A stretch of DNA of 64,000 nt from an uncultured Anaeroplasmataceae bacterium (GTDB lineage Bacteria > Bacillota_I > Bacilli_A > Acholeplasmatales > Anaeroplasmataceae): NCBI GenBank assembly GCA_910584005.1, contig CAJTXR010000001.1, positions 554,927 to 618,926 of the forward strand, written 5' to 3'. The notes beneath the pieces were generated by a model. That model saw nothing but the letters and a program-made list of their open reading frames with translations, had not been told where the DNA came from and made no database searches. Within the stretch, counting starts at the first letter, position 1. Every line of letters starts with the position of its first letter. Of the stretch, positions 6,407-14,469 are shown piece after piece. The translations under genes were made by a program, and so were the position numbers.

Positions 6407-7267
6407 AAAACTAAATTGTTTTTTATTTACTTTTATTTTAGCTTCTGACTTATATTTTGCATCATCTGTAATTATAATTTCTTTAATATCATCTGCTTCA
6501 ATAACTCCAGATTTAGGATTCTTTACAGAATCAATAGAGCCTTTAATTGTTGCTGCTACATCTGAATATTCAAAAGCTAAATCTGTATCAATCATTTCAC
6601 AATGTATCAATTTTAAATTTTTACAATAACATAAAGGTTGAGTTCCTATGATTTTACAATCAATCAACGTTAAGTTTTCAGAATACCATGCTAAATATTC
6701 GCCTCTGATTGTAGAATTTATTACAGTTACATTTTTAGAATGCCAAAAAGCATCCTTGGTATCTAGATTACTATTTTCTATTCGCATATCTTCTACATAT
6801 TGAAAAGAATACTTTCCTGTAAAATCAACATTCTTTAAGGTTAAGTTTTGACCTTCAAAAAATAGATATTCACTTTTGTTGATTTTCACATTAGATAAAG
6901 AAACATTTTTGCTTCTCCAACCAAACTCAGGAGATTCAATCTCTGTGTTTTTAATCTCTATATCCCTACATTCCCTTAAAGCCTTTATCCCGTGTAGTTT
7001 TGAATTATTGATCTGAACATTAGAACTATACCATAAAGCTGCCCTACAGTTTTCAGTCATTTCCACATGTTCTAATTTTACATCATTATCATGCCATAAG
7101 GGATATCTTAGATTCATAAAACAATTTTCTAATATAAAATGGTTTGCCTCTTTTAATGCAGACTCTCCATCTTCTATCCCATCAAAACGACAATCCACTA
7201 ATTTAATATTTTCTGCCCCATATAAAGCTCGCTCTAATCCAAATCTTTCATTTTTTATTTCTTTCAT
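6398..7267 (-). CDS. DUF3737 family right-handed beta-helix protein
   Basis: The protein consists of about ten repeats of roughly 20 residues with the pattern 'N-x-x-h-x-N-x-x-h' (for example ENCFMNLRYPLWHDNDVKLEHV), the look of a right-handed parallel beta-helix. I recognise it as DUF3737, a family of about 280-290 residues found in Firmicutes and others with unknown function. It has no signal peptide or membrane segment, so it is cytosolic. An open frame begins at a GTG at 7276, but the ATG at 7267 (MKEIKNERFG) has GGGGTGAG at good spacing and matches the family start. It lies just after the BI-1 gene's terminator. DUF3737 is often linked to carbohydrate or cell-surface functions only by its fold. 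Confidence 0.85.
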   Translation of the reverse strand: MKEIKNERFGLERALYGAENIKLVDCRFDGIEDGESALKEANHFILENCFMNLRYPLWHDNDVKLEHVEMTENCRAALWYSSNVQINNSKLHGIKALRECRDIEIKNTEIESPEFGWRSKNVSLSNVKINKSEYLFFEGQNLTLKNVDFTGKYSFQYVEDMRIENSNLDTKDAFWHSKNVTVINSTIRGEYLAWYSENLTLIDCKIIGTQPLCYCKNLKLIHCEMIDTDLAFEYSDVAATIKGSIDSVKNPKSGVIEADDIKEIIITDDAKYKSEAKIKVNKKQFSFSS

Positions 7268-7286
7268 CAATCTCACCCCATAAAAA

Positions 7287-7305
7287 AAGGATTTATAAAA
7301 TCCTT
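7287..7305 (-). terminator. Terminator of the BI-1 gene
   Basis: AAGGATTT pairs with AAATCCTT around ATA. On the minus strand the stem ends in a run of seven T. It lies 10 bases past the BI-1 stop. Confidence 0.75.
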
Positions 7306-7315
7306 CTTTCTTTTT

Positions 7316-8065
7316 TTAATTATCACTTCTTGCAGCTATAAGAGCAACTAATCTTAATACCTCAACATAGATATAAACAATACTCACTAACAGCCCTAAA
7401 GCTACGGACCATTCAGCACCCTTAGATGCTCCCATAGAAACTACAGCATTCGCTTCACTGAAGTTTAAAGATAAGGTAATTACACCATAAACCAGTAAGA
7501 ATACTTCAACTCCAATCATAATGCCTAAATAAGTTTTATAATCTGGAATAAACATACTAAACAATCCCATCATTAGCATAATTCCTAAGGCTCCTAATGT
7601 AAGTGCAAAGCACACCGTTCGCATTTTACTTCCAGTTCGAATAATTCCTGTAGCGAACAATGTCAACATCACTGAAAATAGAATTATTGTAGAAAATACA
7701 GCAGTAACAACAGCTCCTGGAACAAAATCTTCCACAATTGCAGATATACTTCCTAAAAATAAGCCTTCACAAATTGCATAAATCACGGATGCATATTTTG
7801 CTTTTCTTTCTGACATTCTACCTACAATGACTGCAATAAATCCAACGATTGAAGAGATAACCAAAGATACATAAAATACAGTAGCATTATTATCTAAAAT
7901 CTTTGGTAAAGCAAACGCAACAAATGCAGCCACAATAATTGTAATTAATAATAAAATACTTGTCTTAACCGTGATTCCTTTATAAGTGGCACGGTCTACA
8001 TCATCATAAACAACTTCTCCTGTTTGAATATTTGAAAATAATGGACTCTTTCTCAAATCATTCAT
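7316..8065 (-). CDS. Bax inhibitor-1/YccA family membrane protein
   Basis: A 249-residue integral membrane protein with a soluble N-terminus of about 30 residues (including SPLFSNIQTGEVVYDD) and seven likely membrane helices from residue 33 to the end. The helix pattern, the acidic ICEGLFLGSISA segment and the C-terminal VYIYVEVLRLVALIAARSDN fit the Bax inhibitor-1/YccA family, whose bacterial members (YetJ, YccA) are pH-sensitive calcium leak channels or FtsH regulators. AGGAGG precedes the ATG. It is a single-gene unit with a near-consensus promoter (8084-8112) and its own terminator. The specific role here, calcium leak or protease modulation, cannot be decided from sequence. Confidence 0.88.
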   Translation of the reverse strand: MNDLRKSPLFSNIQTGEVVYDDVDRATYKGITVKTSILLLITIIVAAFVAFALPKILDNNATVFYVSLVISSIVGFIAVIVGRMSERKAKYASVIYAICEGLFLGSISAIVEDFVPGAVVTAVFSTIILFSVMLTLFATGIIRTGSKMRTVCFALTLGALGIMLMMGLFSMFIPDYKTYLGIMIGVEVFLLVYGVITLSLNFSEANAVVSMGASKGAEWSVALGLLVSIVYIYVEVLRLVALIAARSDN

Positions 8066-8083
8066 CCTCCTTTAGATAAAAGA

Positions 8084-8112
8084 ATTATAGCACAATCTAA
8101 CTTGTTCTGCAA
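8084..8112 (-). promoter_or_regulatory. Sigma-A promoter of the BI-1 gene
   Basis: On the minus strand TTGCAG (8107-8112), a 17-base spacer and TATAAT (8084-8089) give a near-consensus vegetative promoter. It lies 19 bases before the start codon. Confidence 0.8.
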
Positions 8113-8150
8113 TTCCCTTTCTTCTTTTCACATAAAATCACATAACTTTT

Positions 8151-11100
8151 CTATGCAAAAGCAAATAATCCTTGAGTTTCTTCCAAATCTTCTTCTGGTA
8201 AATCACCAAATGTATGCATTTCATCAAATAAATCATATAAAGTTTGACTTAACCGTGTCCGCTTTAAAACATCTTTTTTAGAAGTAAAAGCCTGTTCCGT
8301 TCTTTTTTGAACGATATCTACTGCAATACTTTCTCCTAAAGAGTCTACCGCAACAAACGGAATTCTTAAATTTCCATCCTCAACCTCATAGATATCTGCA
8401 CTTGATTTTATAATATCTACAGGCAAGAACTTTAATCCTCTAGATGTCATTTCTAATGCCACTTGTAATGCAGTATACTTATCGTCATCTGTTGCGGTAC
8501 GATCTGCCTTTTTACTAATTTCTTCCATCGCGGCTTCAATCGCAATTTTACCACCAAGATACGCCTGAATGGAATGTCCCTTAGCCCGTTTAGAAAACCA
8601 AGCACTATAAAATAATGCAGGTGCATTTACTTTAAACCATGCAATACGAAGAGCCATTAAAACATAAGCAGTTGCGTGAGCTTTAGGAAACATATATTTA
8701 ATACGTTCACAAGACCAAATATACCAAGCAGGAACATTTTTTTCTTGCATTTTTTCTTTATATTTTGACCAAGTTTCTGGATCCTTTGCAACCTTTCCTT
8801 TACGAACAAATTCCATTATTTGAAATGCGAGTAATGGTTCAAGCCCCATATGAAGAAGATCGACCATAATATCATCACGACAACCAATAATATCCTTAAA
8901 TTCAATTTTGCCAAATTCAGTTTTTCCTGCAACCAAATCCTGAGCATTTGTATTCCATACATCTGTCCCATGCGATAAACCAGAAATCTTTACCAATTGA
9001 GCAAACGTTTTTGGTAAGGTTTCAACTAACATCTGACGAACAAAGTTTGTTCCAAACTCTGGTACAGCATAGGAAGCCACCTTACTTCCAATTTCTTCTT
9101 CTTTGACCCCAATAATCTCTGTTCCACTAAATAAACGATAAATGTTTTTATCATCAATTGGAATATCCTGTGGAGAAGAAAATGGGAACTGTTCTTGATG
9201 TAAATGAACATAATCCATAAAATACTTTATTAAAGTTGGATCATCATGACCAAGAATATCCAATTTCAAAAGATTACTCTCAAAAGAGTGATAATCGTAA
9301 TGTGTCGTTCGCCATGTATTTTCTGTATTATCTGCTGGATACTGAACTGGAGTAACATCATAGATATCAACATAATGAGGAACAACAACAATTCCACCTG
9401 GATGCTGACCTGTAGAACGTTTAATTCCAACCAAGTAAGAAGCTAAGCGATCCATTTCACAAGAACGCAAGGTAATTCCTTTTCTCTCACAATATCCTTT
9501 AACATAGCCATACGCATTTTTATCTGCAATTGTACCTACCGTACCTGCACGAAAAGCATTTTCATAGCCAAAAACACTACGAATATATTCGTGAGCCTTT
9601 GCTTGATATTCCCCTGAGAAGTTTAAATCAATATCAGGAACCTTATCTCCATTAAAACCTAAAAAAGTTTCAAAAGGAATATCATGACCATCCTTGGTTA
9701 ACTCTTCACCACATACAGGACATTTTTCATCTGGTAAGTCATATCCTGAATCTACTGTTCTTAGGATTGGCTGATATTTTTTCTCAATATCACGAAGCCC
9801 AAATTCTTCAATCTCATCATCTCGCATTCTAAATGTATGAAATTTACATTTCTTACACCGATAATGAGGAGAAAGAGGATTAATTTCAGTTATATTCATC
9901 ATGGTCGCAACTAAAGAAGATCCAACAGAACCTCTGGATCCAACCAAGTATCCATCTGCTAACGATTTTTCAACCATTAAATGTGACATATAATACACAG
10001 AAGCGTACCCATTAGAAATGATGGAATCTAACTCTCTATTGATCCGTTTTGTCACAATTGGATGGGGCTGTTCCCCATATAGTCGAGTTGTATTCTCCTT
10101 AACAATTCGTTTAACCTCATCCGTTATGGAAGGAATTTGAAGAAATGTATTTTTAAATTCATCATCCCTAGGAGCAAACATATCCTTTTTAAATGCTGGA
10201 AATTTTTCAATTTGATCCGCAATTAAATTCGTATTTGCAACAACAATCTCATAAGCCAAATCCGAATCTAAAAACTCAAATTCAGCTAGCATCTCATCTG
10301 TTGTACGCAAATGCATATCTGGAGATTCTTCATACCGCTCTAATGGGTGAGTCCCTCCACCAACCTGAGGAGATGCAATTAAAATATCCCGGTACTTTTT
10401 CAAATTCGGTCTAAGATAATGACAATCTGAAGTTGCAACAACCATTTTACCTACCTTTTTAGCAATAGAGATGATTTTTTGAATAATCTCTTTAATTCTT
10501 AACTCTCCATCTGGCATATCTAAAAATAACTGTTTATAAGCCAAAGGCGGTTGAACCTCAATATAATCATATTTTTCTATTTCCTTTTCTAACTCCATAT
10601 CACTTCGATTTAAAGCAAGTTCAAAAACCTTACCATTGACACACGAAGATCCAATTAAAATCCCCTCTTTATGTGCCTCTATCACAGACTTTAAGGCCCG
10701 AGCTCCATTATAAAAATGATACGTTAAGGCATCAGAAATAATCTTATACATATTTTTATAACCAATCGGATTTTTAGCCAGCAATGTAATATGGGAAGGA
10801 ATCACATAACGGAAAAATTCCTCAGGCTTAATTAAAGTATTAATCTCTTTATAATTATAAATATTTTGATTAAAAAGTTCATTTAGCATGGTAATGAAGC
10901 ACATTGCCGTAACTTTCGTATCATCAATCGCTCTATGATGTTGTTCTTGTTTAACTTTAAAGAACTTTGCCATTGCCGCCAAATTGAATTTCTTAACATC
11001 GTTGTGGTGAAGAACACGGAATAAATTCACTGTATCAATCACAGGAAAATGTCCCACATTCAGTTGAAATCTTTTGATATCCCGGTAAATCATACCAACA

Positions 11101-12605
11101 TCAAATGCGGCATTATGGGCAACTAATATACTCCCTTTGCAAAACTCTAAGAATTGAGGAAGAATTTCTTCAATAGATAACGAATCTGCTACCATTTCAT
11201 CCGTAATTGTAGTAATATCCACAATTTTTTTTGGAATTGGCATTTTAGGATTGACAAACGTTTCAAATTTATCAATAATTCCCCCTTGATAAATTTTCAC
11301 AGCCGCAATTTCAATAATCTCATCATAGGTTTGCGATAATCCTGTTGTTTCTAAGTCAAAAACAATATAAGATGCATCCTTTAGTAAAATATCTTGCTTA
11401 TCAAAAGCAATATAATATTCCTCATCATCTACATAATTTAACTCAACTCCATAAATCGGCTTAAAATTTGGGTATCTTCCAATCGCATGATCAATATCTG
11501 GAATAGAATAAATCCCATTATGATCCGTAAATGCCATAGATGTCCAACCCCATTTTGCCGCAGTATTTAAATAATCCGTAGCCTCAGTAAGCCCATCTAA
11601 ATTACTCATTTTTGTATGACAATGAAGCTCTACTCTTTTTACTAAAGCCGTATCCTTAACTTCCTCATCTTGTTTCATTCCTAAAAATTCAATCGTTGAA
11701 GCGGTAAGTACCACCTGTTTGGCAAAAGAATCATATTCAGCCTTACCGATAATTCTTAAATTTGCCCCTCTAACCATATTTTTTTCGTAAAGTTCTTTTT
11801 CCGTTTCCGCTCTTAACCACTTCTTAACAATAATTGAATCTGTTTCATCCGTCACTTTAAAAGTAGCCAAAAATGATTTTGTTTTTGCAAAACTTCGGAT
11901 TTCCACATCAAAAATATAAGCATTCAATAAAAAAACTGCTGGTCCTTGCGTATTTTCATACGCAGCAATTGCGTTAATAGAATTTGGAATATCCTTAATA
12001 TAGCTTAAAGTGGTAGGAACAGTTCCTCTATAATTTTTCTTTTCATTTTGTAATTGAACATTTAATTTTTGGGCTGCTTCTGCTTCTAATTTTTGTTTAT
12101 TTAAAGTATCATATAAATCTTGTTCAATTTTTTCAATTTCCTTTTGAACACTTTTTTGTTCATCCTTACAAATCGCTACGCGTACATCAATTCCCATTTT
12201 CTTAAACTCTTTTACAATTGGAGCACATAAATCCTCTACCCCTAATGCATCATAAGGAACCATAAATTCAATATGGTTTCCATCTATTTTAACATCATCA
12301 ATATCTAAAGTCTTAAACCGAGCACTTCGAGCGATTAATTGTTCTAAAATATGCGTAAGATATTCCAAATAATCTTCAGCCTTAGATAAAGGATACGTAT
12401 AAATAATTTCTAATTTCACAAGACGATAAGATGAAAAAATTTCTTGTAATTTTGAAATCAGTTTCATATAAGCATCATACTTTAAGGATTCTTCGGCATG
12501 AAGAATAAAATCTAACGCCTTGGATTTGCGATGAAACCGAACTTTTTGAATTTCAAAGGGTTGATCCTCAAATATTTCATTTTTTAAAATCTCTACTAAT
12601 TTCAT
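8151..12605 (-). CDS. polC: DNA polymerase III alpha subunit, PolC type
   Basis: This 1484-residue protein is the replicative DNA polymerase of low-GC Gram-positive bacteria. In order it shows an N-terminal region, an OB-fold near 210-310, and a PHP domain starting at VELHCHTKMSN (about residue 330). A DnaQ-type 3'-5' exonuclease is inserted in the PHP domain from DLETTG near 416 to HRAIDDTK near 560. A zinc finger follows (CKKCKF ... CPVCGEE, about 915-965), then the polymerase palm with PDIDLNFSG near 990, then fingers and a C-terminal domain. The exonuclease sits inside the PHP domain, which separates PolC from DnaE. Catalytic motifs look intact and the length is normal. GAGGTGAG precedes the ATG. 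It begins 20 bases after a DUF1189 gene and is probably co-transcribed with it. Confidence 0.98.
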   Translation of the reverse strand: MKLVEILKNEIFEDQPFEIQKVRFHRKSKALDFILHAEESLKYDAYMKLISKLQEIFSSYRLVKLEIIYTYPLSKAEDYLEYLTHILEQLIARSARFKTLDIDDVKIDGNHIEFMVPYDALGVEDLCAPIVKEFKKMGIDVRVAICKDEQKSVQKEIEKIEQDLYDTLNKQKLEAEAAQKLNVQLQNEKKNYRGTVPTTLSYIKDIPNSINAIAAYENTQGPAVFLLNAYIFDVEIRSFAKTKSFLATFKVTDETDSIIVKKWLRAETEKELYEKNMVRGANLRIIGKAEYDSFAKQVVLTASTIEFLGMKQDEEVKDTALVKRVELHCHTKMSNLDGLTEATDYLNTAAKWGWTSMAFTDHNGIYSIPDIDHAIGRYPNFKPIYGVELNYVDDEEYYIAFDKQDILLKDASYIVFDLETTGLSQTYDEIIEIAAVKIYQGGIIDKFETFVNPKMPIPKKIVDITTITDEMVADSLSIEEILPQFLEFCKGSILVAHNAAFDVGMIYRDIKRFQLNVGHFPVIDTVNLFRVLHHNDVKKFNLAAMAKFFKVKQEQHHRAIDDTKVTAMCFITMLNELFNQNIYNYKEINTLIKPEEFFRYVIPSHITLLAKNPIGYKNMYKIISDALTYHFYNGARALKSVIEAHKEGILIGSSCVNGKVFELALNRSDMELEKEIEKYDYIEVQPPLAYKQLFLDMPDGELRIKEIIQKIISIAKKVGKMVVATSDCHYLRPNLKKYRDILIASPQVGGGTHPLERYEESPDMHLRTTDEMLAEFEFLDSDLAYEIVVANTNLIADQIEKFPAFKKDMFAPRDDEFKNTFLQIPSITDEVKRIVKENTTRLYGEQPHPIVTKRINRELDSIISNGYASVYYMSHLMVEKSLADGYLVGSRGSVGSSLVATMMNITEINPLSPHYRCKKCKFHTFRMRDDEIEEFGLRDIEKKYQPILRTVDSGYDLPDEKCPVCGEELTKDGHDIPFETFLGFNGDKVPDIDLNFSGEYQAKAHEYIRSVFGYENAFRAGTVGTIADKNAYGYVKGYCERKGITLRSCEMDRLASYLVGIKRSTGQHPGGIVVVPHYVDIYDVTPVQYPADNTENTWRTTHYDYHSFESNLLKLDILGHDDPTLIKYFMDYVHLHQEQFPFSSPQDIPIDDKNIYRLFSGTEIIGVKEEEIGSKVASYAVPEFGTNFVRQMLVETLPKTFAQLVKISGLSHGTDVWNTNAQDLVAGKTEFGKIEFKDIIGCRDDIMVDLLHMGLEPLLAFQIMEFVRKGKVAKDPETWSKYKEKMQEKNVPAWYIWSCERIKYMFPKAHATAYVLMALRIAWFKVNAPALFYSAWFSKRAKGHSIQAYLGGKIAIEAAMEEISKKADRTATDDDKYTALQVALEMTSRGLKFLPVDIIKSSADIYEVEDGNLRIPFVAVDSLGESIAVDIVQKRTEQAFTSKKDVLKRTRLSQTLYDLFDEMHTFGDLPEEDLEETQGLFAFA

Positions 12606-12625
12606 AACTCACCTCAAAAAGAAAA

Positions 12626-13417
12626 CTATCTGCGAATAACGACTTTGACAATATGTCTAAAAGTAATTAATGTATAGAGTAATGGTAAAGCTAACGCGAT
12701 ATAGCTGATAAAACTAATATTAAACAAATAAGCAAAAAAGGAGGCAACAAAATAGATACAGGAATCATAAAAACATAACCGAACACGAACTCCACGATCA
12801 ATTGTTGGATTAATCACTAAGGAAAGAAAATAAGAAAATAATAAACAAAGAACATAACTAATCAGTAAAGAAATAAGTTCATCTATAAAATTCATTGATT
12901 GAAAATATAAATTAGAAGAATAAAGAACATCCAGAATAAAAATTTTAAAATAATAAATGCTTGTTGCATCATTAGCTTTTATTTGTTCAAAAGAAAAACT
13001 ATCCGTTTGAATATCTATATATTTTTTATTTGAAATTTCTCTAGCACCAACATAAATTTTTGCATCTTCCTCATTTAAAAGAATTAATATGTCAGAACTT
13101 GAGCGAGTTTTATCCCATTCCTTATCTAAAATATGTACTTTAAAGCCTTTCCCACTAATGACACCAGAATTTCCAATTAATTTTTTTTCTTTCGCATCAT
13201 ATTGAGCAGAAACTAAATTTCCCGTAATCACTTTAGATGTAATCTCTAATGCAGAAGCCTCATTAAAAGGTTTTTCAATATAACTTCTTCCCGCAAGCAT
13301 ACCACAGGCAATGCAAAAAAATAAAAACAACAAGAGAAGCACTTTACCAAAGCTGTCTTTATTATATTTTCCAATGTACCTAGGATGACAAATACAATCC
13401 TTAAATCTTTCCAACAT
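12626..13417 (-). CDS. DUF1189-like membrane protein
   Basis: A 263-residue membrane protein with one N-terminal helix (about 27-44), an extracellular domain of roughly 120 residues, and three or four C-terminal helices (about 180-260). The start, with HPRYIGKYNKDSFGKVLLLL, matches the DUF1189 opening (sPkfi.kfr...igk). The function of that family is unknown. A TG-n-TATAAT promoter lies at 13443-13451, and polC follows after 20 bases. A small membrane protein just before polC may only share its promoter; nothing in it suggests a replication role. Confidence 0.65.
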   Translation of the reverse strand: MLERFKDCICHPRYIGKYNKDSFGKVLLLLFLFFCIACGMLAGRSYIEKPFNEASALEITSKVITGNLVSAQYDAKEKKLIGNSGVISGKGFKVHILDKEWDKTRSSSDILILLNEEDAKIYVGAREISNKKYIDIQTDSFSFEQIKANDATSIYYFKIFILDVLYSSNLYFQSMNFIDELISLLISYVLCLLFSYFLSLVINPTIDRGVRVRLCFYDSCIYFVASFFAYLFNISFISYIALALPLLYTLITFRHIVKVVIRR

Positions 13418-13442
13418 AATCTAAAAACCTCACATTATTTTT

Positions 13443-13451
13443 ATTATACCA
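13443..13451 (-). promoter_or_regulatory. Extended -10 promoter of the DUF1189-polC operon
   Basis: TGGTATAAT on the minus strand lies about 25 bases before the DUF1189 start codon. The -35 is weak, as often with extended -10 promoters. Confidence 0.6.
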
Positions 13452-13530
13452 AAAAACAACAAATATTACCACTTAAGAATAAAAATTTGTTATAATATAT
13501 TTTATAAAAGAGAAAGGATTAAAAAAATCT

Positions 13531-14469
13531 ATGAATGAAGAAAAGCATTATCATACTTTAACTGCATATTATCAAAATAAATATAATTGTAAAATTGCCA
13601 AAATCGCTCTCAATGCAAATTTTAGTTGTCCAAATAAAGATGGAACCAAAGGAACAAAAGGATGCATCTATTGTTCAAAACTAGGAAGTGGAGATCTTGC
13701 TGGAAATAAAAATCTACCTCTAAAACAGCAATACGAAGAAATCAAAGATAAATTAAAAAAGAAATGGCCAAATGCCAAATGTATCCCTTATCTTCAAGCA
13801 AATTCTAATACATACGCTCCTCTTCATCGTTTAAAGGCGGTCTATGAAGAAATCATGTCCATAGATGATGATATTGTAGGATTTGCAATCGCAACAAGAC
13901 CCGATTGCTTTACAGAAGAAATTTACAATTATTTAGAGGAACTGAATCAAAAAATTCCCCTCACCATTGAGCTTGGACTTCAAACAATTAAACCTGAAAC
14001 CATTCAACTCATTAACCGCTGTTCTACTAACCAAGAATTTGAAGAGTGCGTTCATCAATTAAGAAAAAGAAACATTGAAGTTGTCGTTCATATCATCAAT
14101 GGATTACCCTATGAAACGAAAGAAGATATGCTGAAAACCATTCACTATTTAAATCAATTTGATATTCAAGGAATCAAATTTCATATGCTTCTTGTATTAA
14201 AAAATACTCCTTTAGAACAACTTTACCTTAAGCATCCTTTCCCTCTTCTTTCTTTAGAAGAATACACATCAATTGTTGCAGAACAAATTGCTTATTTAAA
14301 ACCTTCTATCATCATTCATAGGCTTTGTGCGGATGGAGTTCAACAAGATTTAATTGCTCCAAAATGGACAGGCAAAAAGCTTGTCGTCATGAATGAAATC
14401 GACAAGCTTTTAAGAAAACAAAATCTATATCAAGGAGATCTATTTAATTCAACCACCCATCATCATTAA
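13531..14469 (+). CDS. Radical SAM protein of the YtqA (TIGR01212) family
   Basis: This is a 312-residue radical SAM enzyme. The iron-sulfur ligands are Cys33, Cys45 and Cys48 in a stretch beginning CPNKDG and ending CIYC, the spaced CxnCxxC form of the YtqA/Elp3-like group instead of CX3CX2C. The start HYHTLTAYYQNKYN, the KIALNANFSCPN motif and LELGLQT are characteristic. The biochemical reaction of YtqA is not settled; a tRNA-related role has been proposed because its usual neighbour YtqB is a methyltransferase. No ytqB is visible here. A TATAAT box lies about 40 bases upstream and AAAGGA precedes the start. Its 3' end overlaps the convergent LeuRS-like gene by 26 bases. Confidence 0.9.
   Translation: MNEEKHYHTLTAYYQNKYNCKIAKIALNANFSCPNKDGTKGTKGCIYCSKLGSGDLAGNKNLPLKQQYEEIKDKLKKKWPNAKCIPYLQANSNTYAPLHRLKAVYEEIMSIDDDIVGFAIATRPDCFTEEIYNYLEELNQKIPLTIELGLQTIKPETIQLINRCSTNQEFEECVHQLRKRNIEVVVHIINGLPYETKEDMLKTIHYLNQFDIQGIKFHMLLVLKNTPLEQLYLKHPFPLLSLEEYTSIVAEQIAYLKPSIIIHRLCADGVQQDLIAPKWTGKKLVVMNEIDKLLRKQNLYQGDLFNSTTHHH

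Noticed and set aside
10193..10414. Plus-strand open frame inside polC
   Set aside because: It is antisense to an intact conserved part of PolC and has no start signals.
14444..14469. Overlap of convergent genes as a sign of a wrong stop
   Set aside because: Both genes have well-supported family ends or frames; a 26-base tail-to-tail overlap is common in compact genomes.
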